The notes beneath the pieces are model-generated. The model saw only the letters and a list, made by a program, of their open reading frames with translations. It was not told the DNA's origin and did no database searches. A stretch of 64,000 nt of DNA, taken from contig NC_046625.1 in NCBI RefSeq assembly GCF_900324465.2, forward strand, positions 14,486,019 through 14,550,018, in the 5' to 3' direction. The first letter of the stretch is position 1; every line of letters starts with the position of its first letter. Shown here in pieces: positions 25,389-38,163 of this stretch. The DNA comes from Anabas testudineus (lineage: Eukaryota > Chordata > Actinopteri > Anabantiformes > Anabantidae). Position numbers and translations under genes: made by a program.

Positions 25389-27105
25389 CCTTGCTACTAG
25401 CACAGGTGATGAAGGACACTTGCAGCACTCCACTTCTAGAAAAGACTTGTCTACTCCGCCTATTTGCTGAATGTCACAAAGAGGACTGAATTTTAATTTA
25501 CTTAAAACGAGGACAGAGGAAAGCCCTAATGGTTTAGCTTCTACTTCACTCGACTGAACATGGAGTCTCAAGCCTGCCTGTAGCTCAGAACCCTCCCACC
25601 CTCCGGTGAGTTCTTCTATTTCTGTCCAAGGGCTAATAGAAAATAACTTACCTCTAATACTTGATCCTTTAAGCATTGTGCGTGTGTGTGCGCGTGTGTG
25701 TTTCAATAATAATGACTTGATATGGTCAGTTACCAAACAGTCTTACACGTTTTGTTCCTCGCTAGTGAATAACTATTTGTGTAGAAGTCCCACAAATGTT
25801 ACTTATTTAAATCTTAATTTCCCACCTGAGGGGAATTATGCTAGGAGTGGTTGACAATCAACTGAAAATATTTTAACTGAATTCACAAAGAGATGTTGCT
25901 ATCATGCCATTATTTAAAATGGCGAACACTGTAACATTAGACTGGGGTTTAATACCAAATCAGCTTCTCACACCAACAGGCCTAAAACTGTTTTCTTACC
26001 AAAGACAACTCTGGTCAAAGCTGTTGTGCAACTTTGTGATCGTTTTTGAATGTTTCTCTTTGCTGCAGGCCTTGTTCTGAACAATTACCAACGTGCCTTT
26101 GTGTCATGCTTGCAGCCACAAAGCTAGTTCAATTTCGACCAACCACAAAGGGCTGTTTGCGGCTGACTCTTCCAATATGAACCTTTCTCTGAGTGTATCA
26201 ACCAGTAGGACAGTTAATACATTCCCTGACTCTGAATGTAGCAGAAACTTTGGGCCATGTCACAGACTCTCACGCACTCTCGTGGAGGCCCCCACTCCAT
26301 TTTTGTTCCTGGTAGATGGCGTAAAGTTCAATGAACCTCATTAGTCTGGGTGATTTCTGTAAAAGCAGCTCTGTGTGGATGAATAACGACAGAGTATACT
26401 GTACATTTCAGGTTGATAATGGCTTAGAGTGGTTAACTGATAAATGTATGACTGAGAAACAGTATTATTCTTCAGTATTATTTATTTTATGTTTGCATTT
26501 GACAACTCGGTGTGAAAAGCATTCTGGGTCCTCCTAATGTGTTGCTGTAATAATGTGTTAATGTGTTTGAGCATCCACTCCGTGTAAAGGTCCCATGATG
26601 TGACTTTTGTACTGTATGTTTTTTGTTTTTTTTTCTCTGGTGTTTCATGTGTGATAGTGTGTTGGGGAGCGTTTTAATAGTTATGCAGATACTTCACCTT
26701 CTTCAGTTGGAAGAGGAAGATAATTTAATCCTACATGGTGATGTTGGGAGGGGTTGGCTGGATCATCCCCTAAATCACTGAGCACATTTACTGGATGGAA
26801 TTTTATATTTGCTCAGTGCAGAATAAGCCATTTTTAAAAAGTGACACTTATAAAAAATATGCAACAGTGACGTTTTTTTACATAAATTATACAGAGCAAC
26901 ACTCCCAGGGACACAAGCCATTTTTTGTTGTTCATTTCATGGGACCTTTAAACTCAAGTAGCACAAGATCTGTTTGGAAAGTACAGCTCCACATGCCTTA
27001 ACATCTCAAATGTTTTGAAAAAGGGAAGAAGATGTTTATATTTTCATACTTTTGTCCTTGTTTGTATTTGCATATTTTAGAAATAAAGGTTTTCAACAGT
27101 TTCTT
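25389..27105 (+). other. cep85: cep85 3' UTR
   Basis: About 1.7 kb from the stop to an AATAAA at 27082-27087 followed by a T-rich stretch. No convincing coding sequence lies within it. Confidence 0.6.
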
Positions 27106-27170
27106 GGGTCTTAACTGCTGTATCTTCACACTTTCTCTGCATAAAACCACAGCCGCCTGCTTATAATAGC

Positions 27171-27380
27171 TAGCGATGTACTGATTGGACACACTCGATC
27201 AGTATCAACCCTGATACCTTTCTTGAGCACATCAGGTATTAAGGCTGGCTGTTTTACATTCCACTGTTTCTGCTATCCCTTATATTGATTCAGTCACGGT
27301 GGACCACCTACTCAGTTTTTAGTGCAGCATGTCTTCATGTTTCCAAGCAAGAGCAAAAAGGTTGGATCAGTGCATCCATA
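27171..27380. mobile_element. short non-autonomous element with terminal inverted repeats, hAT-like MITE
   Basis: The left end reads TAGCGATGTACTGATTGG and the right end, reverse-complemented, TATGGATGCACTGATCCA, an imperfect inverted pair resembling the TAGGGATGCACCGATCC ends of fish hAT MITEs. Internal words (GATCAGTATC, CCCTGATACC) fit that type. No transposase. It lies between the convergent 3' ends of cep85 and ubxn11. An 8-bp target duplication is not clear. Confidence 0.5.
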
Positions 27381-27512
27381 CCTAACAACAGGGGTTTGTA
27401 TAATATAAGGATGTATCTATGAGCCACGTTCCTAGCAGGTTCTCAACATGTCGCAGTAGGAAAAGCACAGGTGTAAATATCTACAATAAAATAATGAATA
27501 CATTTTATAGGT

Positions 27513-30500
27513 TTATTTACTGACTTCAGTCAGTGAATGAGGATGTTGCCTTTTTTGCAGCAGCAGAACAGCATTACTGGTGAGTCCGTATGACTGGAGA
27601 GTCTGACAGTCATTACTGTAGCTGCAGTACGGGTATATGCTGACGATGTCGTACTCCAGTTGATCACCCCCTCTGTAGTGCAAGAAACACAAACAACTGA
27701 TGTGGCTGTGTGTGCAGAAGCTAACAGAAAAATACTTTTGTCCTGGGGATGTGGTTTCACCTTTGTTTGTCCAGATACTGTCGCAGCTGGTCGATGGTTT
27801 CTGAGAGGCACATCTTCAAAATATAAGTATGGCTCCCGTCTTCAGACTTCACCTTAACTGTGACCACATTGCGAGCAGACGATGGCCGAGCAGTGTGTAG
27901 CCTAAGTGTGACAAGTGACATTACTAAAACCCTCCTACTACAATATAATTTCTTTATAAAGACACTTTATATAATGTCTTCAGTTGGACTCCTCTACTGT
28001 ATGAGGTCACACGTCTGAATCCTACACTCAACAGATGCTGACCGTGCACAGTGACCTGCCCTATTTCCCAGATCTATCCACAATCTTAAATTATCAGTCA
28101 CCACTGCCAAAAAGGGATTTTAATCCCCCTTTACATCGCAATGCACTGGATTCTAGGATTTAGCAGTTCCTTTTAACCCCTTCTACATATTTGTAAAGTA
28201 ACAAAGTGACATATTAAAATGGCTTTTAATGGCTTCACATTTACATCACATGCTCACATAAGGGATGACAACATGCTTGTATACCTCTCTCTCATCGCCT
28301 GCAGTGCTGGTGTGTCTATGAGGATAACTGAGTCGCTGCTCTGGGCTTCAGTTGAACCCTGGTAATAGTAGGGTTAGATTATGAGGATACAGTAGTGAGT
28401 GTATGTTTTGCAGAAGTTTAGACAGACGAGACAGATGCACTACAGCAAAGCACAAATATACGTAAACCAGCAACCACGATGGAGGTAGCTTTTTTTTTTT
28501 TTCTACTGCCCACCTGCAGGGTGGTCCTCAGTGAGCCCCTGACATCAATCACTCGACCAGCCTTGACCACTACCTTGGGCAGCCTGTTCAGGAACTGTTG
28601 TATGGTCTGCTTCTTGCCTGTGAACCAGCAGAAAACATGAAAATGCCAATTAAGATGACATGATGATGGTTCCAGCACAGGTCTCTTTTGTGAGTATCAG
28701 TGTGATGGCCACAGGACAGACCAGGTATTTGAGAGACAGCGCCGTTTGCTGTGTCATCTCTCCCTCCATAGACGGCCTTTCCTTCACCAGGGAATTTATC
28801 CCACGGTCGTTTGACGATGAAGTCCTCATCTCGCCTGTCGTGAACCTGCACACTAAGCTTCCATTAATCACACATTTGCACATTTGCTCACAGACAAACA
28901 AACAGAAATTGGCACGCACCTCCAAAGGCACGCCATCTGGAAATCTTTCTTGAAGCTCTGAAGGAAAATAACCATCCATCAGATCCTGCATGCACTGCTG
29001 CTGAAACCAAAGGCAGAAGAATCTGTAGCGTGAAAGACCACCCCCCCCCCAGCCTGAAGCATTTTCCCCGTATAGGGTTAGTCACCCAACCTGAGTGCTG
29101 CGGTCCTCATAGGAACGGAAAGGACCGTCAAACATGACGATGCCGTTACTGTAGAGCCTCAGCTGGACGGGATCCTTCCTTGTCAGCTGTGCCCCTGTTG
29201 CTGTTGTTTGCACAAAGGACTCTCCTTCCCCTGCGAGGACGTTCAACTCCTTGATCCTCTGCAGCACCAGGTCAAAGTTCATGTTGAAATTCCTGACAAC
29301 AGAGGTGCCTTTACAGACAAGATACAGTATACTACATGTTAGGAATCACTTTAGGGAGATGATGCTGTGATATCTTAGCTCGGTAAGAAAAGCTGGAAGC
29401 CTTACAAAGAGGACAGAAGATGAAAAGTACCTGGCTGCCAGAGGCCTCTCTCTGCATTGTGTGGTGGCTGACTTTCAGCTGAGTCACTGCTCTCCCCGTC
29501 TCCCACCCAGATCAAGCCGTAGTCATTTAGAAAGCTCTGCAAAACAGGGATCGGCAGAAATGAGCAACACGTAAGCATGTCGGTGATCAAAATTTAAACA
29601 CGGTGATGAAACGTTACCTCCATTTCGCGCACTTGATTCTGCAGTCGCTGGCACCTTCCTTCAAGACTGTCCCTGCTGCTCAGATCATGTGTGCTCTCTA
29701 CAACCACGCAGACATTAACACATATCTTATTACTTTAAGCTTCCTCACAGAAATTCAGGGAATATCAAACTCGTGTGTGTATGTGTGGTAGCTAATACCC
29801 GATTCTTTCCGAAGCCTCAGCTTCTCCTCCAAAACAGAGATCTTTTTATCCTAAACAACCATGAGGACAAAACTAGAAGTGTGACATGCTGCAAAGCTGT
29901 CTGTTGACACAGTTGTGCTGTTTGGTTTGGAAGTGTGATTTCACCTTGCGCTCAATCTCCTGTGCTTGGATCTTCACTTTTCTCTCCAGCAGGGTCACCT
30001 GCTGCATCATGGCAGACATGAGCTCAAAGTCACTTGGTGGAGCACCTGATGGAGAAAGTCAAAGTATTCAAATATTAACAGTGTCCTTCCTGTAACAGAT
30101 TAGAGTTTTTGAGGGTGTATACCAATAAATAAAATAAGTCTTTTGAATAAAAACATATACCTTTCAATAATGTGGCTTTTGACTTTGAAGTGGAGGCGTC
30201 ACTGGTGGGAGCAGGAGTATTTAGGTCAGAGGAATCAGCATCATCCACCAACGCTGCCGGAAATTGTAATTAATAAGAGAAAAGACACCAAAAAGTCCAA
30301 GTCAAAATATGGACAGCATGTTGGAGCAGGGTCATATTTATAGTAAAATATAGTTCCAGTTCTTCTTCGTGGTGCAGCACTTCTACATAATCTGAGGACT
30401 CCCTCCACCCCCAGTGCCGTCATGTTATAGCAACCTACCTTTTAACAGGTTCCTCCTGAAAGGCACTCTCTGTCTGCCCCTGCAGGTCAAAGAAAAGTCA

Positions 30501-30616
30501 ATGGATATTTCCTTGTGTACTTTTTCCCAGTACAGATACTACTTGGATACTGCGGTGACCCACCATTGCGCATTCAGAGGTCCCTGCAGTGGAGTCCGCT
30601 TGGTTTTCTTCAGCAT
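27513..30616 (-). CDS. ubxn11: UBX domain-containing protein 11 (socius)
   Basis: Fourteen coding exons (30616-30564, 30479-30439, 30253-30161, 30045-29945, 29850-29799, 29697-29618, 29536-29406, 29292-29091, 29000-28920, 28845-28722, 28617-28514, 28358-28285, 27901-27761, 27672-27513) give 478 aa in phase (human 520). N-terminus MLKKTKRTPLQGPL matches the start of human UBXN11. A coiled coil covers about residues 65-150, ending RLQNQVREMESFLNDYGLIWVG. The SEP domain follows at about 225-300 (LRLYSNGIVMFDGPFRSYED, LMDGYFPSELQERFPDGVPL, KFPGEGKAV), then LNRLPKVVVKAGRVIDVRG, and a UBX domain at about 390-470. It lacks the proline/glycine-rich human C-terminus. UBXN11 binds Rnd GTPases and p97-type partners (family knowledge). 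Least certain are the weak donor after 28722 and the end of the exon at 29406. An AATAAA (27517-27512) overlaps the stop codon. Confidence 0.92.
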
Positions 30617-31121
30617 GGACAGCGGTGAGCTCATTTTCAGTCAGGATGAGGTCTAGTCGAGGTATCTCCTCCAGGTCGAGGGTCTGTTCACAGGGATTTC
30701 CCGTGTTTGGAGTCTGTTGCCAGTGGCAACGCAGAAAGCGGAGACTATAGGAGGTGAAAAGCTGATGATTCATGTTTAATCCACAGGAGGTCGCTGTTCT
30801 CCATCATCTCACACACACACACACACACACACTTGGCTCGCCTAAACGTGGCCTACTTCTCTTTGGTGGTCTGCTGCTGTGTGTGTTTTTTTTTTTTCAG
30901 ACTCCCCCCCTGCGTCTAATCATCTGCCACCATGCTTTCACTAGCTGCGGGGCTCGTTACGGTCTAACCGGCGTCAAACCCGGGACACGATCACCGCTCG
31001 TCGGCCCCGGTGCAGCCGCACAGTCCGGAGCCGCCTGCGGGGAAGACGGAGAGGATGCTGAGGCCTGCGCCGCGCTCAGCACACCCATCGCGCTCCCGGA
31101 GCTGTTAGGCTGGCTCGGGAT
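30617..31121. promoter_or_regulatory. bidirectional promoter between ubxn11 and the fez2-like gene
   Basis: Only 505 bases separate the two divergent start codons. The half next to the fez2-like gene (30930-31121) is strongly CpG-rich. A (CA)10 run at about 30811-30832 and a T-tract at 30887-30897 lie between. No TATA box is obvious on either side. Confidence 0.6.
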
Positions 31122-34100
31122 ATGGCCGCACCTCTGGACTGGGCGAGTCTGGGGGACCTGAGCTTGGTTTCGGAGCAGAAAGGCCGCGCAGCCTCCGCGG
31201 GGGACGCGGCGCCGCAGCTCCTCCTGGACGACGATCCTCATCCCGAGCTGCGCGACGCTAGCTTCCCCCCCGGGGGAACCGGCGCCTTCAGGTCCACCGA
31301 GGACCTGGTGAACGATTTCGACGAGAAACTGTCCGTGTGCTTCCGAGATGGGAGCGCTCAGATGGAGGGCAGCGCTGCTGTGAGAGAGATCCGAGAGGAG
31401 ACGCTCCTGGAAAAAGACGAGTGAGTGTCCGCACTGCTGTTGTTGTTGTTGTTGTTGTCCTCGACGAGGGGACGTGGAGGCTCCACACACCACTACAAGA
31501 AATAAAACTAGTCCAACACATATCTGCAGAGGCTCGTTTAATCTCTAAAATCCCCTGTTTTATTTGTTTTTATTTATTTTTTTTTTTTAGTAAATCTTAT
31601 TAAAGGACCACAATGATTTTACGCACCAGCCATCTTTTGTCAAACCATCAAAACCAGGATGTAGTTCAGCTTAAATCCTGAGTAATAACAGATCAAATGT
31701 AGATGTAGGGTTATAAATAGAAGCAGATTCATTCAACCTAACCTAACAGGTGTTGTAGTGTAAACAAATAGTTCAGTTTTTAACTCTGCAGTTATGTTGA
31801 TGACATGTTTCAAGAAAAAAAAAACACCAACTATTTTCCCCTGTTCTCTGTTTTTATTCTCATAAATATAAATTTATTGAATTGTCTGTTGGCTTAGTCA
31901 ACACAATAATAGGAAAACTGGCTGATGGAGAAAATTCTTATTATACAGGATCATCATTTACTTAGTAGGCTACTATATGTTTCAGTGTCAACAGACAGAC
32001 AACATCAGCACTCTACTATCATCTTTAAAGTGTTTAGTTGACAAGCAGAGAGGGTGGAAGAGTGAAATCTCAGTAAATCCACATTTAAAAAAAAACCATC
32101 CAGTGATGAGGTGAGTCCATCAGGAGCTTTAAGTGAAGCCGCCTAATATCATCATCAGTGACATTTTTAACTTGATAAGCTCTTTTGGGGATTATACTTT
32201 CAACCTCTGCACCAAAACAGTTTAACCTGGTTGTGACGTTTGTGAAAGTATTTCTGTGGACTCATGCAGCCACTAGTCAGTACACAAGTGAATTATGTCA
32301 GAATAATTTGGGATTTTGTGCTGAAATATTGTTTGACAGGACTTTTCTTCTTCCATTTTTCTCCTGCAGGATCTGGACGGCTTTAACCACTAGCTATGGG
32401 AACGCGATGCCCGTAGATTGGAAACAGTCTCGAACCCGCTCCATCCACATCCCCACATTCAACGTGGAGGAGAAACCAGTAAGTGATTTCATCCGTCCCT
32501 CCCCCTGCCCCACTTTCCCTGCAGTTCGACCCCTCCTGCTTCCTCCCTCGCCAGAGCACTTCTGTGTTCATGTCACAAATCACAAATATTCATTGTGCCA
32601 GGGTTTAGCGCTTTGATTAAATTCCCTCCCCCTGTTTTGTTGCTGAATAGAGAAAGGCTGATGTCACGGCCGAACTGTCGGACGACGAGGAGCTGAGGGA
32701 GCAGCTGGACATGCACTCCATCATTGTCTCCTGCCTCGCTGAGGAGCCCCTTTTCACCGCAGAGCAGGTCACTGCACGTAAATATTCATTTGTAAAACAA
32801 TCTCAGTGCTTCAAGCTTGTAAATGCAGAGCCGGAGCTTAGCGTGGCTGAAATCCCTCTGTGTCCCACAGAGATTTAATAGCTGATGTTCTCTGGGGTTT
32901 GATGCTCTGTGCAGGTTATCGAGGAGATAGAGGAGATGATGCAGGACTCTCCTGATGCCGAGGCACAGCACAACCCCTCTCAGTCAGACCTCTCGATGCT
33001 CTCACTGGACGTCCAGCGGTCGTCCAGCAGTCCAGGCTACGAGGACAGTGAGTGTCCACTGATGGAGACGAATAATCTGTATTGTATGAACTGTTCTCTT
33101 GGGATATCTTTAAATAACTCTGTTTGGTTTGTATGTGTGTGTTTATGCTCCAGGGGTGAGGACCCTGAGTGTTGCAGAGCTGAACGAACGACTGGAGGAG
33201 GTGGACACGAACATCCGGAGGTTCTCAGAGGAGCTGGTGCAGCAGCTGGCTCTCAGGGACGAGCTGGAGTTTGAGAAAGAGGTGAAGAACAGTTTCATCT
33301 CAGCGCTCATCGACGTCCAAAACCGGCAGAAGGAGCACCGGGAGCTGCTGAAGAAGAAGAAGAAGCTTAAGGCGGGAGCAGGAACGTCGCAGGGCCACAC
33401 AGAGAAGATACTCGGTTCAGTCAGTACTTTATTCTTACAGCCACATTTTAAGGAAATGTTTCAATCCTGTTCACACAGGTTTCTCTTTATTCATAAAGAG
33501 ATGGGATCTTCACGTCTTTTTTGTCTGTATCTCACTGCTTGCTGCGTTTCTTGCAGACTTTTTTCTGCGTACTTTAACTGTCTTCTTATGCTTCTTTCGC
33601 TGTGCTTTCTTCCTCTTCAGCGCTTCAGCATGGAGGGACTCTCATCTGTCATTCAGAACAGCTTCCGGCAAACTTTTGGGAGTGGGTGCAGTGAAAAACA
33701 GGTTACTTTCTCAGCTGCTGAGCTTTTTCTTTCTGTTTTCTGCACTGGTGATATTCACTTTGATATGAACACATTCCCATGATCTCATCCCACTTTCTCT
33801 TTAATATACTGCTGCTGACCACAGCTGGTACTGTACGCAGCTTCTTCCCATAACATGCCTTGTCATGTTATGGGAAGAAGCTGCATTAGGTGTTCTGTCC
33901 TTGATATCTGACGTCTCCCTCTTTGTCTTTGTCACTGTTTCCTGTACAGTATTTGACCACTGTCATCCCTTTTGAGAAAAAAGGACACCCTCCTTCCATT
34001 GAGGACCTTCAGGTCTTGACCAAAAGTATGTTTTTCCCATCTGCAGCAAGATCTTCCAGCTTTGTAATGATTGATATCTCATCCCTGACTGATCAATTTA

Positions 34101-35211
34101 TTTCTGTGTATTGTTTTTCAGTTCTACATGCTATGAGAGATGACAGTGACAAGGTGCCCAGTCTCTTAACAGACTATATTCTCAAAGGTGAGCTTTTAGT
34201 AGCATGGTACAGTATGTTGTGTACTGTAGTATTTCTTTCTATTTACTACAGAGCATCTATACTTAACATTTAATCATAAATATTTATTTATATTTATGTA
34301 AATAGCATTTCAGCTCAATATGAAATACTAGGGGGAAAAATTCACCTAACAGAGACTTGAACCCTGCTTGATATTTATAGTAGGCTGTCCACCAACCTCA
34401 TCTCTATGAACATGTCACTGAGCGCTGATGTGCTGTGTTCAAGTATCCAAAGTTATGCGTAGTTTTTGCTCTGTAATTGAACTTGTCATCAAAGACACCT
34501 TCTTGTAACTGTATTACAGAGCACCAGCAACAGAAAACATAGATATCAAACAGACCATTGTAGCCATTAATATAAAATACAGTAAATGGGATGTATATAT
34601 GCAACGGCCCACATGCTCTTCTAGTGTCTCCTGCCAACAGCTTTATCTTTTCTGTGTTCTGTCTTTTATTTGCTTCTGTTTTCATTCTTTCATGTTTTCT
34701 TTCTTGCGCTGCTTAATGTATCGCTGCCTTACACTCGCTAGCTCTGGTGTGAGCAGTTGGACCGAGAGGTTTGTGACACATTCACTCGTGATGTGCACTG
34801 TTGTGGTGTTGTCACTCACAATGGGAGAGCGCCCCCTCTCTTGCACTGAACTGTAGCACAGTTTGACCCCGACGTTGCCCCTTTTTTTTATTTTTCCCCT
34901 CCCCCACGATGACTGCCTGATGCATGGTTGATCTCTGTTAGACTCACTGCCTCAGTTAGCATTGAACACACTGTTTAATGGGTAGTAGTCATTAAGTGCT
35001 GTATTTACTCTGTAGTATTTATTCTTCAAATCAGCTGACCAGCATAGGATAAGTTTGTTGGTATCAGTGTGTTTTCATTTGAGCAGTTTGGAACTTTAGA
35101 TTTTTCCTTTTGTTTTTCCTCCTGTTTGTCTTTGTCTCAGAGTTTTGAAGCTTCATCTCAAATCTCTGCTAATATTCATCTCTGTTTATTACAGTGCTTT
35201 GCCCGTCATAG
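31122..35211 (+). CDS. fez2: fasciculation and elongation protein zeta-2-like (zygin 2)
   Basis: Nine coding exons (31122-31420, 32370-32478, 32651-32767, 32915-33047, 33154-33419, 33621-33701, 33950-34025, 34122-34187, 35195-35211) give 387 aa in phase (human FEZ2 about 353). Features: FRSTEDLVNDFDEKLSVCFR; IWTALTTSYGNAMPVDWK; SDDEELREQLDMHSIIVSC; QVIEEIEEMMQDSPD; a coiled coil at about residues 225-300 with EELVQQLALRDELEFEKEVK; RFSMEGLSSVIQN; LLTDYILKVLCPS at the end. MPVDWK and the LDMHSIIVSC block favour FEZ2 over FEZ1. FEZ proteins are kinesin-1 adaptors in neuronal transport (family knowledge). Position is odd: human FEZ2 (2p22) is on neither flanking block, so this could be a fish-specific FEZ2 copy. 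Donors GTCACT (32768) and GTCAGT (33420) are weak but phase-consistent. Confidence 0.9.
33837..33884. repeat. perfect 21-bp inverted repeat with 6-nt loop
   Basis: Arms 33837-33857 (GCAGCTTCTTCCCATAACAT plus G) and 33864-33884 are exact reverse complements around the loop CCTTGT. It lies in the fez2-like intron between 33701 and 33950 and would fold as a 48-nt hairpin in the transcript. Confidence 0.97.
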
Positions 35212-36235
35212 ACCAGAGGGATGGTGCTAAGCCTCTGCAGAGGCGTCACATAGCTAACCATGGCAACATGATCAAGAGGACTTGCTGTTTTTACTTTTTG
35301 TTGTTGTTGTTTTTGCAGACATGAAGCACACTTAATTTATTCCTGCATGTTTTTACCTCACGTCTCTTTTTGTTCTTCATTTAGTTTAATTTATTTTGTG
35401 TTGGGTGTTTTTGTGATTTTTGCAGACCTCATTAGCTCACGTGAACTTCAACTTGTTCCCTGTTTTTAATTTTGTTGCACTGCGGAAAAATATTTAAAAA
35501 TGATAAAATATATTAATAATATACCCAGATATATAGAAAATGCTGAAATATGATGCATTTATCTAAAGTGCTTATTATCTATTCAGCAATGAACAAATGC
35601 ACAAAGCATGCTGAACATAGACAGTAAATTAAACAAACAACACTAGAACCAAAATTAAAGAGACAGAAATAATATGACACTGTTCATTGATCAACAGGAA
35701 GGAAATTAAGTATTCCCGTGGCACCCAAAACAGATCAAGGAGTCAGAAAGAAGATAGAATATATGTAACAATAACAAATATAGGTATTATTAGTTACCTT
35801 AAACCAGTGTGCATAGTCATAATGTATGTGCTAAACCATCATATCAGTTTAACACAGCCTTCCACGCAGCTGCAGACAAACTGGGTTGTTTGCTCTCAGC
35901 AGTGCACCACATACTGTCCATCATCACTGTTATTCTGGAAGATGAAGCGCTGATGGTGAGGGTGATAGGTAGACTGGACTGACATGAACTAATTAACTAA
36001 CTAACTATGCATTTGAGTGAAAACTGAATCGTGACCCATGCACTGTCTGTAATTTTGTGATGCTGGCTCGAGCTCTGATGCCGAGCCTCGAATGTCAACA
36101 TGCCTGCTGTGCACAGGGCAGCGTGCACCGCGACTGGGTATTGTTAATCTCTATGTATTTACGTGCTGCCTTTGCCTTTCTCTAAACTTTTGTACATTAT
36201 AAAATCTTATTTTCAATAAATGTCATATTACTGTA
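35212..36235 (+). other. fez2: fez2-like 3' UTR
   Basis: Non-coding sequence from the stop to an AATAAA at 36215-36220. After it, 36240-36965 is unique AT-rich sequence with no gene, holding the clec3b promoter. Confidence 0.55.
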
Positions 36236-36969
36236 TTACCTCATGAACCTGCTTCATTGTTCATTTACTCTCTCTCTCTTTACACCTTACTATTCCAAAA
36301 AGAGACATGTTGCTATGTATCCATTATCTCAATATCTGCTTTTACTTGTTAAGATTTGCAGGTAAATAATCACTTTTCTGATTGCTGGCACAGGTCTTTG
36401 AAACCAGTGAGGACTGAACTTGCAAATAAAAAAAATAAAAAAAAACTAACAATATTAATTTCCCAATAGTATTTCTTCATTACGTAACTTTGCCACGTGT
36501 CATCACATCCTCCTCCAGCTCACTGAGGAGATCCAGATGTAGGAGCCTCAAAAACACAATAGAACCTTTTAAAAAAATCTACTGTTCAGTTATTAAGAAA
36601 TAATCACTTGGAAAACTTTCAGTGTTAGAAACACTTGCAGACATTCGATAAAAATGTTAATTTTCCAAATTCACTTTATTTAAAAAAAAAAAATCTGACA
36701 CAACACTCACAGTCGGATACAGCCCTCTTGTAATTTATTGGTAAGCTACAAGCACATGGGACCAGAGTCATGCCTGTCTGAACACGGCTGAAAAACATCT
36801 GTAAAACATTTATTGGCTCTGAGATGAGATTTCCTTATTCAGCTCTGAGCTGCCACTGTGGGTGTGAATAACACAGCAGCAAGCACTCAGAGCTGTGAGG
36901 AGCCTTTTGTGGTGCTGTCGGACCAAAACACTCTCTTTATGGTGGATTTAAGTGTTTAAGTGTAGTATT

Positions 36970-37888
36970 ATGGACACTAGAGCTGTTTGGTTGATGTTTT
37001 GTCTTCTCCTGCTGGCTCAATGCACACTCCAGCAAACCACCCCAGAGAACAAAAATGGAACACAAGGTAGGAAATGTCATTAACTTTACACTGGAAATAA
37101 TCTTTTCCCCTCAAATTATTATTATTAGCATTTTTAAAGCATGATGCATGATGCTTTTGCATGTTTTTGCTCTTATAGACTCTGAGAGCAGCATCACAAT
37201 AGAGGAGCTGAAGAAACAGATTGATCACATTGTTCAGGAGCTGACTTTGTTGAAAGAGCGCCAAGCTTTACAAACAGGTATTGTTTGTATGAACATATTG
37301 CCCCACAAATACCGAACAGGCAGTTAAATTTTAATGCATAATGAGATGCACAGTTGTAACTTCATAGCTTCTCAAGCATATGGGAGAGTTAAGATGGAGA
37401 GGCAAACAGTATTTTACTAATGTTGTAAAGCAAGACATTGACAACACAGACTCATTAGCAGCACCATCACATTATTTTCCCCTCTAGTTTGTCTGCGAGG
37501 CACAAAAATCCTTGGGAAGTGTTTCCTGGCTGACCCAGTGAAGAAGACATTTCACGCAGCCTTTGATGACTGCACAGCCAAAGGAGGCAGCCTAAGCACC
37601 CCTCTGACAGGAGATGAGAACTACCAGCTCTACAGCTACGTCCGCCAGAGTATCGACCCCGAGGAGCAGATCTGGCTGGGCATCAACGATATGGTGACTG
37701 ACGGCCAGTGGGTGGACCAATCAGGGTCCAGTTTGCGCTTCAAAAACTGGGAGACTGAGATCACCCTGCAGCCGGATGGAGGGAGGAGACAGAACTGCGC
37801 CATCCTTTCCACTACAGCCAACGGCAAGTGGTTTGATGAGAGCTGCCGAGCTGAAAAGGCCTCGGTGTGTGAGTTCAACATCATCTGA
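36970..37888 (+). CDS. clec3b: tetranectin, C-type lectin domain family 3 member B
   Basis: Three exons (36970-37066, 37179-37277, 37488-37888) give 198 aa in phase (human 202) with the family's intron positions. Exon 1 encodes a signal peptide (VWLMFCLLLLAQC) and a short linker. Exon 2 encodes the trimerising coiled coil (IEELKKQIDHIVQELTLLKE, then RQALQT). Exon 3 encodes the C-type lectin domain, with QIWLGINDMVTDGQWVD, KNWETEITLQPDGG, NCAILS and NGKWFDESC. Six cysteines of the domain are present. Tetranectin is a secreted, trimeric, plasminogen kringle-4-binding protein (family knowledge). An AATAAA lies at 38128-38133. It neighbours cdcp1 as in human 3p21.31. A decayed second copy lies at 45.45-46.08 kb. 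Confidence 0.95.
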
Positions 37889-38163
37889 GAGCTGCTCTGT
37901 GACATTAACATCACTCAAATGTAAATGGACACTCGTATGAACATTATGTGCCGCTTGCTGGTAAGAACTGAAACATATAACACACTGAAAGATAATGTGC
38001 TGCATCTTTCTTTGGCTCATGTTTTCTTGTCCAAGCCATTCAGACATTGATGGACTTCACACAGAGGTCTGGAAGTGTGTCAGTGTATAAGCTACAGTCA
38101 CTGGGAGATTATATTTTATATACATTCAATAAACTTGTGTTTTCAAACACAAAAATAACACAA

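Noticed and set aside
30957-31493. 178-codon minus-strand frame
   Set aside because: It is antisense to the CpG-rich first exon of the fez2-like gene; GC-rich sequence gives long shadow frames and no homology is visible.
33837-33884. Calling the hairpin a microRNA gene
   Set aside because: The stem and loop are too short for a canonical precursor and there is no expression evidence, so only an inverted repeat is claimed.
31122-35211. Reading the FEZ gene as FEZ1
   Set aside because: The MPVDWK and LDMHSIIVSC segments are those of FEZ2 as I remember it, and FEZ1 lacks them.
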